64,000 nt of DNA from Caldalkalibacillus salinus (GCF_016745835.1 NZ_JAERVL010000004.1:62001-126000); one strand, 5' to 3'; shown: positions 9,804 to 19,373, numbered from the stretch's first letter. Program-made: numbers and translations. Notes: generated by a model not told the origin, from the sequence alone.

Positions 9804-9942
9804 GTTGTCAGATTATCATCAAACAGCGCCATCGGTGAAGTGTACGCGCACATAAATGAAATTCATAAACAACATAATTTTTTTTAATAAATATGAGCAT
9901 GAGGATAGAAATGAAATGTTTTTTTCGATATGATAAAAAACT

Positions 9943-9988
9943 GAGAGCTGTAAGTGAACAAAGTAGCGACCTTTGTTTTCAAGCTCTC
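9943..9988 (+). promoter_or_regulatory. Two-tier hairpin in the glycosyltransferase leader
   Basis: Outer stem GAGAGCT (9943-9949) pairs with AGCTCTC (9982-9988). Inner stem AACAAAG (9957-9963) pairs with CTTTGTT (9971-9977). The structure ends a few bases before the AAGGAG of the next gene, so it could affect translation. There is no T run, so it is not a terminator. Confidence 0.5.
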
Positions 9989-10008
9989 TAAGGAGTAGGG
10001 TTACACCA

Positions 10009-11055
10009 ATGTTATCATCTATAACTTTTTTAACTCCTTACTTTAAGGGAGCAAGAGGAAACGTGACAACGGCAAATAGAATCAAGAAGGGCTATGAGGG
10101 TCAAGGGCGGTCAGTCAAAGTGTTAGCCTACAGTGAAGGCCTAACAGGACCGGATTTTCAACAAGTTTTAGAAAACAGCAGTACAAAGCCAGTATTGCAT
10201 ATTTTGCATATCACTCGCTTTGTTCAATGGATGCAATACGAAGAGGTTTCAATTCCCTCATCTTATATGGTGACGATGGGGGGGACAGATATTCATATGC
10301 AGCTCTCACAACGTGATTTGACGCAGGCTGAGTTTGCATTTGTGGATAAAGCGCAATACGTCACGTTGTTTACACAAGAAGCAAAGGAGATTCTATCCCA
10401 ACATAACCCAGCTTGGGAAAGCAAGCTAGTCGTCATTCCACAAGGGATTGAACTCCCTACAATGCCTGAAAAAAACGGACCACTGACAGGTGAAGTTGAA
10501 GAATCTGCAGATGATCGTCCTTTCCATATTCTTCTGCCTGCGGGTCTTAGAGAAGTGAAAGATGTTTTGCATCTGTTACCTGCGTGGGAGCACTTATACA
10601 ACAAGGATCGCCGTTTGAAAGTCACCATCATCGGAGAAGTATTAGAGCAGCCAGTCTTACAAGACGTAAAATCAGCCTGTCAGGCTTACCCGTTTCTACA
10701 GTTTCAGGATTCTGTTTCTTTTCAGCAGATGGGAAGTCTGTATGCCCAAGCGGACCTCGTTATTAATACGTCTAAACAGGAAGGACAACCGACGGCCGTC
10801 TGCGAAGCTATGGGGCTTGGTATTCCGGTAATTGTGAGAGACAATCCGGGAAATAGAAGCTTCGTGACACATGGCCAGACGGGTTATGTTTATCAGGAGC
10901 CGCGAGACTTTGTACATCTGGTCGACGAGCTGATCAATCACCCCGAGAAAACAGAGCGAATGGTAAAAAAGGCACAACACTTTGTACAATCTATACTCAG
11001 TGTGGAAAAAGAGATACAAGCGTATCTCAACCTATTAACCAAATTAAGACGATAA
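10009..11055 (+). CDS. GT4-like glycosyltransferase
   Basis: A GT-B fold retaining glycosyltransferase, 348 residues. The C-terminal half holds the nucleotide-sugar motif EGQPTAVCEAMGLGIPVIV (E-x7-E type) and GQTGYVY. The N-terminal half has FKGARGN and MGGTDIH, and the linker region has LREVKD. I chose the ATG at 10009 over a TTG at 9973 because it follows AAGGAG and gives the usual N-terminus (SSITFLTPYF). It is separated by only 21 bases from a PhnD-like binding-protein gene and seems co-transcribed with that transporter. The GTD and LRxVKD elements loosely recall the SenB selenosugar synthase group, but that likeness is from memory and weak. Acceptor and donor are unknown. Confidence 0.8.
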   Translation: MLSSITFLTPYFKGARGNVTTANRIKKGYEGQGRSVKVLAYSEGLTGPDFQQVLENSSTKPVLHILHITRFVQWMQYEEVSIPSSYMVTMGGTDIHMQLSQRDLTQAEFAFVDKAQYVTLFTQEAKEILSQHNPAWESKLVVIPQGIELPTMPEKNGPLTGEVEESADDRPFHILLPAGLREVKDVLHLLPAWEHLYNKDRRLKVTIIGEVLEQPVLQDVKSACQAYPFLQFQDSVSFQQMGSLYAQADLVINTSKQEGQPTAVCEAMGLGIPVIVRDNPGNRSFVTHGQTGYVYQEPRDFVHLVDELINHPEKTERMVKKAQHFVQSILSVEKEIQAYLNLLTKLRR

Positions 11056-11076
11056 GAAACAACAGAGGTGTAAAAC

Positions 11077-11964
11077 ATGAAAAAATGGGTATTATCTTTG
11101 ATTTTAATGTTAGTTTTGAGTTTAAGTGCTTGTGGAACAGCTGAGGAAGAACCTCAGGCCAATGAAAGTGAGGACACATTCAAAATAGGGGTTATACCCG
11201 CTTTGACCGAGGGTAACCTAGAAGAGCCGATGGAAAAGCTTGAACAGGTTCTAGATGACGCGTTGGAGCAAGATGTGGAGCTTGAAGTCTACCCCGATTA
11301 CAATGGTGTCGTCGAAGCACTTAATTTTGATCACATACAGTTGGCCTATTTAGGACCAGCCACTTATCTTGAAGCCCATCACCGTTCTGGGGCCCAAGCG
11401 ATTTTGACCCAACTGATTGATGGTAAACCCTACTATCATTCTTACATTGTGACACAGCATGATGCCCCGTGGGAGAGTCTTGATGACCTATTAGCTGAGG
11501 CTGAAGAGGTATCTTTTGCATTTGGAGACCAAAGCTCTACGTCGGGTAGCATTGTGCCTAGTCATGAGCTTAAACAACGTGGTGTTTGGGAAGATGAACA
11601 GACGTCAGATTTTGGAGAGATGAGATATACCGGCTCTCATGATGCGACCGGAATCGCTGTTCAAAACGGTCAAGTTGACGCCGGAGCAATCGATAGCGCC
11701 TATTTTAACTTATTAATCGAGCAAGGCACGCTAGATGAATCCAAATTTAAAGTCTTATGGCAGTCAGAAGAATTGTTCCAATATCCTTGGGCTGTGTCCT
11801 CTGAAGTAGATGAAGAGACGATTCAAACGATTCAGGACACGTTTATCAATATTGAAGATGAAGAGATATTGGGAGGATTCGGCGCATCAGCCTTTGTTGA
11901 AGCGTCTGACGAAGACTACGAGTCCATTCGTAAAGTGATGGAAGAGATGGGACGTTTGGATTAA
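11077..11964 (+). CDS. phnD: PhnD-type substrate-binding lipoprotein of an ABC importer
   Basis: The solute-binding component of a phosphate/phosphite/phosphonate-family ABC transporter, 295 residues. It starts with a lipoprotein signal (hydrophobic run, then LSAC, Cys19) followed by an acidic linker. The binding domain shows FKIGVIPALTEG and the family signature FGDQSSTSGSIVPS, with GPATYLEA and the late VDAGAID. Second gene of the glycosyltransferase-phnD-phnE-phnC set. The symbol marks family only; the natural ligand could be another oxyanion. Confidence 0.85.
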   Translation: MKKWVLSLILMLVLSLSACGTAEEEPQANESEDTFKIGVIPALTEGNLEEPMEKLEQVLDDALEQDVELEVYPDYNGVVEALNFDHIQLAYLGPATYLEAHHRSGAQAILTQLIDGKPYYHSYIVTQHDAPWESLDDLLAEAEEVSFAFGDQSSTSGSIVPSHELKQRGVWEDEQTSDFGEMRYTGSHDATGIAVQNGQVDAGAIDSAYFNLLIEQGTLDESKFKVLWQSEELFQYPWAVSSEVDEETIQTIQDTFINIEDEEILGGFGASAFVEASDEDYESIRKVMEEMGRLD

Positions 11965-11979
11965 TTGTGGTGAAAAAAC

Positions 11980-12738
11980 ATGTGGTTTAATCGCAAGAAC
12001 ATATTACTATCTATTACCATTATCGGCGTACTGATCTGGAGTGCTATCGGTACGGATTTCAGCTTGGACAAGCTGAGAAATTTTGCAGAGCATTATCAAG
12101 AGATCATTGATTTGTGGTTCCCGCCTAACTTTGAAAGAGTGGACCGTGCTTTTAATGCGATATTGCTTACCTTACAGGTGGCTTTCTTTGGCTCCTTTGT
12201 AGCACTCCTGATTGTATTACCGATCAGTTTTTTTGCAGCCAAGAATACAAGTCCTAATGCGACGATATATCATCTCGTTCGAAACAGTTTGAGCGTGTTA
12301 CGTTCTGTACCGGACATCGTCATTGGGATTATATTGGTCATGGCAATCGGATTGGGACCTTTCCCAGCGGTGATGGCCATTCTTTTACACAACATAGGGG
12401 TCTTAGGTAAACTCATCTCAGAATTGATTGAAGCAGCGGACAAAGGACCACAGGAAGCGGTCGCTTCCTTAGGGTTAGGAAGAATGATGATTGCGATGTA
12501 CGGTATTCTTCCTCAAATCATTCCTAATATCTTGTCCCATTATTTTTATCGTTTTGAAGTGGCGATACGCTCTTCTATTATTCTAGGGTTTATTGGCGGT
12601 GGCGGCATCGGACAACTGTTGATGAACGCGCAAAGGGTTTACGCTTATGGTGATGTGATGCTCTATGTGCTTTTCATCATGGCACTCGTCATTTTGGTGG
12701 ATATGATGAGTAGTTACGTCCGAAGTCGCGTCATATAG
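11980..12738 (+). CDS. phnE: PhnE-type ABC transporter permease
   Basis: An inner-membrane permease of 252 residues with about six hydrophobic segments. The EAA-like coupling loop is visible as AADKGPQEAVASLGLGRMM, followed by the Pro-rich turn ILPQIIPNI. It starts 15 bases after phnD and is followed 9 bases later by the ATPase gene, so the three form one importer. Confidence 0.88.
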   Translation: MWFNRKNILLSITIIGVLIWSAIGTDFSLDKLRNFAEHYQEIIDLWFPPNFERVDRAFNAILLTLQVAFFGSFVALLIVLPISFFAAKNTSPNATIYHLVRNSLSVLRSVPDIVIGIILVMAIGLGPFPAVMAILLHNIGVLGKLISELIEAADKGPQEAVASLGLGRMMIAMYGILPQIIPNILSHYFYRFEVAIRSSIILGFIGGGGIGQLLMNAQRVYAYGDVMLYVLFIMALVILVDMMSSYVRSRVI

Positions 12739-12747
12739 GAGGAACTG

Positions 12748-13491
12748 ATGACACTCATACTCAAAGAATTAAACGTTTCTTACAAAACACGTCGAAGAGA
12801 AGAGCAAGCCCTTGATCACGTTGATTTAACGGTTCAAGAAGGAGAGTTTATTGGGATACTAGGACGCAGTGGAGCGGGAAAATCAACATTGGTACGTTGT
12901 ATTAACCAACTAGTCAGACCTTCAAGCGGCCAAGTCCTATGGAACGGAATGGATCTCAGCACCTTAAAGGGACCTAGACTTCGGAAGGTGAGAAGAGAGA
13001 TTGGGATGGTCTTTCAACAATTTCATCTTATTCCAAGGCTGACCGTGTTACAGAATGCTGTGCTCGGAAACTTTGGGTATAGGCCCCTGTATAAGAATAT
13101 TGTGGGTTACATCTCAAAAGAAGAATCAAATAGAGCATTGCACGCTCTTGAACGAGTAGGGATCGAACATCTGGCACAGAAGCGTGTCGATCAATTGAGT
13201 GGTGGACAACAGCAACGAGTGGCCATTGCCAGAGTGATCATGCAACAACCTAAAATACTACTAGGCGATGAACCTGTTGCCAGTTTAGATCCTACTACAA
13301 GCAAACAAGTGTTACAGCTCATGAAAGAGATACACCACACCGAAGGCATGACCACCATTGTGAACTTACATGATGTACAGTTGGCCTTAGATTATTGTCA
13401 ACGTATTATCGGCTTGAAAAACGGGCAAATCATCTTTGATGGTGCGCATGACGAGGTGACAACAGACGTATTAGATGAGATATATGCTTAA
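12748..13491 (+). CDS. phnC: PhnC-type ABC transporter ATP-binding protein
   Basis: The 247-residue ATPase energising the PhnD/PhnE-type importer. It shows Walker A GRSGAGKST, the Q-loop in VFQQFH, signature LSGGQQQRVAIAR, Walker B ILLGDEP and the H-loop NLHDV. The AGGAGG before the ATG overlaps the end of the permease gene region. Last gene of the cluster. No clear intrinsic terminator follows, only a GC-poor inverted repeat without a T run near 13501-13540. Confidence 0.9.
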   Translation: MTLILKELNVSYKTRRREEQALDHVDLTVQEGEFIGILGRSGAGKSTLVRCINQLVRPSSGQVLWNGMDLSTLKGPRLRKVRREIGMVFQQFHLIPRLTVLQNAVLGNFGYRPLYKNIVGYISKEESNRALHALERVGIEHLAQKRVDQLSGGQQQRVAIARVIMQQPKILLGDEPVASLDPTTSKQVLQLMKEIHHTEGMTTIVNLHDVQLALDYCQRIIGLKNGQIIFDGAHDEVTTDVLDEIYA

Positions 13492-13650
13492 AAGGACGCA
13501 CTTCAAAAGAGCGATGCACATGGCTATCTATTTTGAAGAGACAGTGACAGAATGAGCGTATTCTTGTCAGCAGTGTTGTCTGTTGCAATCCAATAGGAAT
13601 TTTCATATAATATCCCTTAAGCACATTTAAAATAGTTGAACGGCTGAGAA

Positions 13651-13924
13651 AGAGACTTAGTAAATAGAAGGTTGCCTCTCAGGGAGGAGACGTCGTGACT
13701 GTAAGCGTCTCTAGGTAAACACTATTGAATTCCCTCTGGAGCTGTCCTGTGAGCCTTTTCACCTAAGAAAAGTGGGTAGCAGGTACCGGGTCCCATACTC
13801 GTTATTGGAATGAAGTGAAAGATCGACATTATCTCATCACGCTCAATATGGGTGTGATATGTGTCTGATCTTTAATAAGGGTGGTAACGCGAGCGCTCGT
13901 CCCTTGAGGATGAGGGCTTTTTTT
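13651..13924 (+). promoter_or_regulatory. T-box riboswitch (tRNA-Phe) upstream of pheS
   Basis: Stem I opens with AGAG (13651-13654) pairing with CTCT (13734-13737). Its specifier loop holds TTC (13730-13732), a Phe codon, opposite a loop containing AGTA, and is closed by ATAG/CTAT. The conserved T-box sequence AGGGTGGTAACGCG is at 13878-13891. A terminator hairpin (stem CTCGTCC/GGATGAG extended by AGC/GCT) with a T run ends at 13924. Uncharged tRNA-Phe should stabilise the antiterminator and turn on pheST. The preceding 150 bases hold nothing else recognisable. Confidence 0.95.
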
Positions 13925-13977
13925 ATTTGTCTAAAAGCGCAATAGGATTGAGGAATATTAGTAGAGGAGTGGATGTC

Positions 13978-15012
13978 ATGAAGGATAAGCTATTAGCTTT
14001 AAAGGAAGATGCTCTGACCAAGGTCGACAATGCGACCGAGCCCAAAGATCTACAGAATGTGAGAGTCGAGTACCTAGGAAAAAAAGGTCCTATCACCGAG
14101 GTGCTCCGTGGCATGGGGCAACTGCCAGCTGAGGAACGCCCTGTCATTGGTCAGCTTGCCAACGACATACGCAGTGATATTGAAGCTGCTTTACAGGAAA
14201 AGGAATCTGAACTGGCAGCCAAACAGTTAGAAGCACAACTAGCAGAGGAGAAGATCGATGTCACACTACCGGGTAGACCGGTAACGACAGGAGCGACACA
14301 TCCTTTGTCGGCAGTGATAGATGACATTGAAAATATTTTTATGGGTCTCGGTTTTAAGATAGCCGAGGGACCAGAGGTTGAACAGGACTATTACAATTTT
14401 GAAGCTTTAAATTTACCAAAAAACCATCCGGCAAGAGATATGCAAGACTCCTTTTATATCACCGATGAGATTCTCTTACGTACACATACATCGCCCGTGC
14501 AGGTGCGTACCATGGAAGCGATGAAAGGAGAAGTGCCCGTTAAAATTATCTGTCCGGGTAAGGTGTTCAGGAGAGATGATGATGACGCAACGCATTCTCA
14601 TCAATTCATGCAGATAGAAGGGCTTTATGTTGATCGCGGTGTTAGCATGAGCGATTTGAAGGGCATACTCCTGACTTTTGCTAAGGAAATGTTCGGTGAA
14701 GATCAACAGATCAGGTTACGACCAAGCTTTTTCCCATTCACAGAACCGAGTGCTGAAGTCGATATATCGTGTATCCTGTGTCACGGTGAAGGCTGTCGTG
14801 TATGTAAACATACCGGTTGGATTGAGATTCTAGGTTCTGGCATGGTCCATCCTCGCGTGTTAGAAATGGCTGGATATGATCCTAAGGAATATTCAGGTTT
14901 TGCCTTCGGAATGGGCGTAGAAAGAATCGCGATGCTGAAATACGGCGTAGACGACATCCGTCATTTCTACACAAATGACCAACGCTTCATAAAACAGTTT
15001 CAACGATTATAA
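13978..15012 (+). CDS. pheS: Phenylalanyl-tRNA synthetase alpha subunit
   Basis: The catalytic alpha subunit of the (alpha-beta)2 enzyme that charges tRNA-Phe. The product is 344 residues, equal to the B. subtilis protein. An N-terminal coiled coil is followed by the class II core with [15 protein letters not shown] (motif 2) and [10 protein letters not shown] (motif 3). I start at ATG 13978, 10-15 bases after GAGGAG; an in-frame TTG at 13927 sits inside the T-box expression platform and is unlikely. Regulated by the T-box upstream and co-transcribed with pheT. Confidence 0.97.
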   Translation: MKDKLLALKEDALTKVDNATEPKDLQNVRVEYLGKKGPITEVLRGMGQLPAEERPVIGQLANDIRSDIEAALQEKESELAAKQLEAQLAEEKIDVTLPGRPVTTGATHPLSAVIDDIENIFMGLGFKIAEGPEVEQDYYNFEALNLPKNHPARDMQDSFYITDEILLRTHTSPVQVRTMEAMKGEVPVKIICPGKVFRRDDDDATHSHQFMQIEGLYVDRGVSMSDLKGILLTFAKEMFGEDQQIRLRPSFFPFTEPSAEVDISCILCHGEGCRVCKHTGWIEILGSGMVHPRVLEMAGYDPKEYSGFAFGMGVERIAMLKYGVDDIRHFYTNDQRFIKQFQRL

Positions 15013-15032
15013 TCACGAGGAGGAGATTCATC

Positions 15033-17456
15033 TTGTTAGTGTCATATAAATGGTTAAATCAGTATGTGGATCTTAGTGGCGTAAGTCCACAAGCCTTAGC
15101 GGAAAAAATCACACGGGCCGGTGTTGAAGTAGATGTGATTCATGAGCGTCAACAAGGCATACACGGGGTTGTCGTGGGCTATGTACAGGATTGTCAGCAG
15201 CACCCCAACGCTGACAAGCTACGTGTCTGCCAGGTTGATATCGGAGAGGGCGAGCCTTCACAAATTATCTGTGGAGCCCCAAATGTGGCTCAAGGACAGA
15301 AAGTACCGGTTGCTAAGGTAGGCGCTGTCTTGCCGGGTGATTTCAAAATTAAAAAGGCAAAGCTCAGAGGTGAAGCCTCCCATGGTATGATCTGTTCCGC
15401 TCAAGAGCTTGGGATTGAAGATCGCTTAGTGGCTCCAGAGTTCAAAGACGGTATAATGGTGTTACCAGAGGACTTAGAGGTCGGTTCAGATGCCCTAGCT
15501 CACCTGGACCTTGATGATGTGGTATTAGAGCTCGACTTGACACCTAACCGCTCAGATTGTTTGAGTATGATAGGCGTTGCTTATGAAGTTGGAGCTATAC
15601 TCGGTCGTAAAGTACACTTACCAGCTTACGAATTGCAAGAGACAGGTGCTCCAACAGCTGATCAAGTCAAGATAGATATCGAAGCAGAAGACTTATGCCC
15701 ACACTATGCAGTACGCAAAGTGAGCAATGTTAAAATAGGTCCGTCACCATTATGGTTACAGAATCGCTTAACGGCGGCCGGTGTAAGACCGATCAACAAC
15801 GTTGTTGATGTGACCAACTATATTATGTTGGAATACGGCCAGCCCTTACACGCCTTTGATGCGAAACAAGTGAAAGATCAGCATATCATTGTTCGTGAAG
15901 CCCAACAAGGAGAAAAAGTCGTCACGTTAGATAACCAATCGCGCACGTTAGAAGCAGGCACGCTCTTGATTACAGACCCAGAAAAAACAATTGCCATCGC
16001 AGGTGTCATGGGGGCAGCGAATTCTGAGGTAGAAGATGATACAACGGAGATTATCTTAGAATCCGCTTATTTTGATGGTCCGTCTGTCCGTCATACCTCT
16101 AGAGCGTTAGGCCTGCGATCTGAAGCGAGTGCCCGTTTTGAGAAAGGGGTTGACCCTGAGCGTATTCACGCTGCCGTTAACCATGCAGCATACCTGTTAT
16201 CTGAATTAGCAGAAGGTGAAGTCCATCAAGGTGTGGCCGAAAAACAGGTGCGTGATATGCCGAGACAGGACATCTCAGTACATCTTGCTCGCCTAAACAA
16301 ACTATTGGGGACCACTTTGCAACCAACAGAGGTCACGGAAATCTTTGACCGACTCGCGTTTGATTACGAGAACAAAGGACACGAAATTCGTGTTGAAGTC
16401 CCAACACGACGTCCAGATTTAGCCATTGAAGAAGATCTCATGGAAGAAGTGGCGCGTTTATACGGGTACGATGAGATTCCAACAACACTTCCAGCGGGCG
16501 TCACAACTGCAGGATCTAGAACACCTAGACAACAGTTACGACATACGATCAAGCATTATTTACAGGGTGCAGGATTAGACCAAGTCGTCACATACTCATT
16601 GACAAGTGAAACGAATGCCCAATGGGACACGTTTGAGAAAAACGTGTATACACCGATACCACTTAGCATGCCGATGAGTGAAGAGCGTAGTCACTTGAGA
16701 ACGACGCTCGTCCCTAACCTTTTAGAAGTGACACAGTACAATAAAAATCGTAAGCAAAATCACACGCATATCTTTGAGGTCGGACACGTTTTTCTCACGC
16801 AAGAGCGTCAATTGACCTCCTTACCTGAGCAAGAAGAGCGTATTTCAGGGGCACTTTCAGGTCTATGGCAGATACATCCATGGCAACAAGTAAAAACACC
16901 GGTTGATTTCTTCGTTGTTAAGGGGGTATTAGAAGGATTATTTGAAAAGCTCGATGTTGGTGTACCGACATTTGTATCGACACAGATTGATCATTATCAT
17001 CCTGGAAGAACGGCGCTCATTTACCTAAAAGATGAGGTCGTTGGGTTTATCGGACAACTCCACCCCGAAACTCAAAAAGAGTTAGACTTACAGCCAACAT
17101 ATGTGTTTGAACTTAGCTTTGAGCGATTGCTCAAACATCTACCAGAGGAAATCTCCTTCACTTCTCTGCCTAAGTTCCCAGGTATTCAGCGTGACCTCGC
17201 CGTTGTTGTAAATGAAGACATTAAGGCAGGAGACTTGGTACAAACCATAGAAGAAGTAGGGGGAGAGCTTCTCCGTTCCGTTTCTTTATTCGACGTCTAT
17301 CAGGGTGAAGGCATTGAAGAGGGGAAAAAGAGCATGGCATACGCTTTATACTACCTCAATCCAGAACGCACGCTGACAGATGAAGAAGTAGGTCAAGTAC
17401 ACAATGAAATTGTGACGGCGCTTGAGAAAAAATGGAACGCCCTGTTACGAAAATAA
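15033..17456 (+). CDS. pheT: Phenylalanyl-tRNA synthetase beta subunit
   Basis: The 807-residue beta subunit, which handles tRNA binding and editing. Visible parts include the N-terminal tRNA-binding OB fold (residues ~40-150, with HPNADKLRVCQVD), the B3/B4 editing domain, the B5 domain with MEEVARLYGYDEIP, the catalytic-like fold, and the C-terminal ferredoxin-fold anticodon-binding domain (PKFPGIQRDLAVVV). The start is TTG at 15033, preceded by GAGGAGGAG; MLVSYKWLNQYV is the standard N-terminus. It follows pheS by 20 bases. Confidence 0.97.
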   Translation: MLVSYKWLNQYVDLSGVSPQALAEKITRAGVEVDVIHERQQGIHGVVVGYVQDCQQHPNADKLRVCQVDIGEGEPSQIICGAPNVAQGQKVPVAKVGAVLPGDFKIKKAKLRGEASHGMICSAQELGIEDRLVAPEFKDGIMVLPEDLEVGSDALAHLDLDDVVLELDLTPNRSDCLSMIGVAYEVGAILGRKVHLPAYELQETGAPTADQVKIDIEAEDLCPHYAVRKVSNVKIGPSPLWLQNRLTAAGVRPINNVVDVTNYIMLEYGQPLHAFDAKQVKDQHIIVREAQQGEKVVTLDNQSRTLEAGTLLITDPEKTIAIAGVMGAANSEVEDDTTEIILESAYFDGPSVRHTSRALGLRSEASARFEKGVDPERIHAAVNHAAYLLSELAEGEVHQGVAEKQVRDMPRQDISVHLARLNKLLGTTLQPTEVTEIFDRLAFDYENKGHEIRVEVPTRRPDLAIEEDLMEEVARLYGYDEIPTTLPAGVTTAGSRTPRQQLRHTIKHYLQGAGLDQVVTYSLTSETNAQWDTFEKNVYTPIPLSMPMSEERSHLRTTLVPNLLEVTQYNKNRKQNHTHIFEVGHVFLTQERQLTSLPEQEERISGALSGLWQIHPWQQVKTPVDFFVVKGVLEGLFEKLDVGVPTFVSTQIDHYHPGRTALIYLKDEVVGFIGQLHPETQKELDLQPTYVFELSFERLLKHLPEEISFTSLPKFPGIQRDLAVVVNEDIKAGDLVQTIEEVGGELLRSVSLFDVYQGEGIEEGKKSMAYALYYLNPERTLTDEEVGQVHNEIVTALEKKWNALLRK

Positions 17457-17503
17457 ACAATTAATGATAAGATGGAAGGAAAAGCACCGAGGAGGGCTTT
17501 TGG

Positions 17504-17767
17504 GTGAATGAAGAGCAGAAAAATTCGATATCGGTGAAAATACACGGTCAACGATATAAATTAAAAGGGGAAGAGTCCCCAGAATATTTGCAGAGTATCG
17601 CCCATTACGTCGATATGAAAATGAACGATATCGAGGAAAAAAACCCATCTTTGGATGTAGCTAAAGTGGCTGTCTTATCAGCTGTTAACATAGCGGATGA
17701 ATATCACAAACTCAAAAAAGAGTACGATGAACTATTAAAATGGAAAGAAAACCAGACGAAGGAGTAA
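17504..17767 (+). CDS. zapA: Cell division protein ZapA
   Basis: ZapA binds FtsZ and stabilises the Z-ring. The 87-residue product has the N-terminal beta strand region (SVKIHGQRYKLKGEESPEYL), the IAHYVDMKM helix, and a C-terminal coiled coil ending in many Lys and Glu. GTG start at 17504 after GGAGGG. Its position after pheT and before a CvpA gene matches B. subtilis yshA-yshB. Confidence 0.92.
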   Translation: MNEEQKNSISVKIHGQRYKLKGEESPEYLQSIAHYVDMKMNDIEEKNPSLDVAKVAVLSAVNIADEYHKLKKEYDELLKWKENQTKE

Positions 17768-17771
17768 CAGC

Positions 17772-18320
17772 ATGGGTATGATGGATGTTATTTTAATCAT
17801 TTGTTTTTTGCTCGGATTTTACACGGGCTACCGCCGCGGATTTATACTTCAGGCGGTCCACCTCGTGGGATTCATTGTCGCCTATGTTGTGGCATATCGA
17901 TACTTCCGTGACGTGGCTCCCATGTTAGAAACGTGGGTCCCATACCCTTTCCATGATCAAGAAGTGGTCAGTGGATTTTGGGTCGAGATGATGCAAATAG
18001 AGACCCTTTTCTATTCCGCTATCGCCTTTGCTCTTTTGTTTTTCAGCACAAAGTTCATCCTTATGCTCATAGGACACTTGCTCACGATGATTGCACGATT
18101 ACCAGTATTAAACTTTGCTAATCGCTGGTTAGGGGGAATACTAGGTTTTGTAGGGGCATTTATTGTGACATTTGTCCTTGTCCATGTTATGCTCTTTATA
18201 CCCTGGCAAACGGGTCAAGATTCGCTTACAGATTCGGCCGTTGCCACGTGGATGCTTGACAAAGGAAGCTTTTTATCTGACCAAATGAAGGAATCGTGGA
18301 ATACAAGGAGTGAGATATAG
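17772..18320 (+). CDS. CvpA-family membrane protein (YshB-like)
   Basis: A 182-residue membrane protein of the colicin V production family. It has four hydrophobic helices, starting with MDVILIICFLLGFYTGYRRG, the family's characteristic first segment with a following Arg/Gly turn, and a long last helix near GGILGFVGAFIVTFVLV. It follows zapA by 4 bases and its TAG stop directly abuts the ATG of selD. In B. subtilis yshB is followed by polX and mutSB; here selD takes that place. Confidence 0.88.
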   Translation: MGMMDVILIICFLLGFYTGYRRGFILQAVHLVGFIVAYVVAYRYFRDVAPMLETWVPYPFHDQEVVSGFWVEMMQIETLFYSAIAFALLFFSTKFILMLIGHLLTMIARLPVLNFANRWLGGILGFVGAFIVTFVLVHVMLFIPWQTGQDSLTDSAVATWMLDKGSFLSDQMKESWNTRSEI

Positions 18321-19373
18321 ATGAGTGAGAAAGTGAAACTAACAACACTTTCATCTAAAGGTGGATGAGGATGCAAAATAGGTCCAGAAGACCTGTCGCA
18401 AGTTTTGCGACATTTACCAGAAACCGTACCGAATCCTAATGTATTAGTGGGACTAGATACCTCAGACGATGCCGGTGTTTATCGTATTACGGATGACGTG
18501 GCGCTTGTACAGACAGTAGACTTTTTCACGCCGATAGTCGATGATCCCTACATGTTCGGGCAGATTGCTGCCGCTAACTCCCTAAGCGATATTTACGCGA
18601 TGGGAGGGAAACCGTTGACCGTCCTTAATATTGTTGGGTTCCCGATTAAGACACTAGACCGGTCCATTTTAGCTGACATCCTTCGCGGAGCTGGTGATAA
18701 AGTGGCTGAATCAGGTGCTACGCTTGTTGGCGGACATTCCATCGATGACCAGGAGCCAAAGTTCGGATTGGCGTGCACCGGAACGATACACCCAGACAAG
18801 GTTCGTGCTAACGTAGGGGCCAAGCCTGGTGATCGGCTGATCATAACGAAACCGATCGGTGTCGGGATACAAACGACAGCCATTAAGCGGGACCTACTGA
18901 AAGAGTCTGAGCTAGACAGGGTGATGACGGTCATGGCCACACTGAACAAAGAAGCGGCAGAGGCCATGCAAGGTTATCATGTTAATGCATGCACGGATAT
19001 CACTGGCTTTGGCCTGTTAGGTCACGCATCAGAAGTGGCTAAGGGCAGTGATGTAGGACTTGTCATTCATCAGGACCAGGTTCCTGTACTAGAACGTACA
19101 CGCGCACTTGCGGAAGAGGGCATTGTACCCGGAGGATCGAAGGATAACCATAAATGGCTTAGTGAATGTGTCCATTATGCAGAAGACATTGATCAAACCG
19201 ATCAGTGGATCTTGTGTGATGCGGTGACGTCAGGAGGGTTACTCATCGCGGTTCCAGAAGCGGAAGCAGCCGATCTCCTTGAAGAGCTCAAAGCAAAGGG
19301 TGTCGAGGCAGCTGACATTGGATATGCGACAGAAGAACACCCTTGTGAGATCACCGTTAAAAAGCAGGTATAG
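18321..19373 (+). CDS. selD: Selenophosphate synthetase SelD, itself a selenoprotein (UGA = Sec16)
   Basis: SelD makes selenophosphate from selenide and ATP, the selenium donor for Sec-tRNA and 2-selenouridine. Starting at ATG 18321 (AAGGAG at 18305-18310) the frame reads through a TGA at 18366-18368 and gives a 350-residue product of normal length. The TGA falls exactly at the catalytic position: KGGUGCKIGPEDL corresponds to the GCGCK region of Cys-type enzymes. Without readthrough, the reading frame would start after the glycine-rich active-site segment. Later motifs fit the family: VALVQTVDFFTPIVDDP, ANSLSDIYAMGG, VGGHSIDD and CTDITGFGLLGH. A hairpin suited as a bacterial SECIS follows the TGA. 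It abuts cvpA and ends at a terminator. This implies selA, selB and selC elsewhere in the genome. Confidence 0.93.
18394..18412 (+). promoter_or_regulatory. Putative bacterial SECIS hairpin in selD
   Basis: A perfect 8 bp stem (TGTCGCAA, 18394-18401, with TTGCGACA, 18405-18412) closes a three-base loop GTT. The loop begins 34 bases after the UGA and its first base is G. Both features fit the known bSECIS pattern recognised by SelB. Confidence 0.75.

Noticed and set aside
13501-13540. Terminator after phnC
   Set aside because: The CTTCAAAA/TTTTGAAG repeat is AT-rich with a loop of over 20 bases and no T run.
18405-19373. SelD as a shorter protein starting at TTG 18405
   Set aside because: It would lack the catalytic Gly-Cys/Sec-Gly-Cys-Lys segment, has no ribosome binding site, and the upstream frame in phase through TGA supplies exactly the missing N-terminus.
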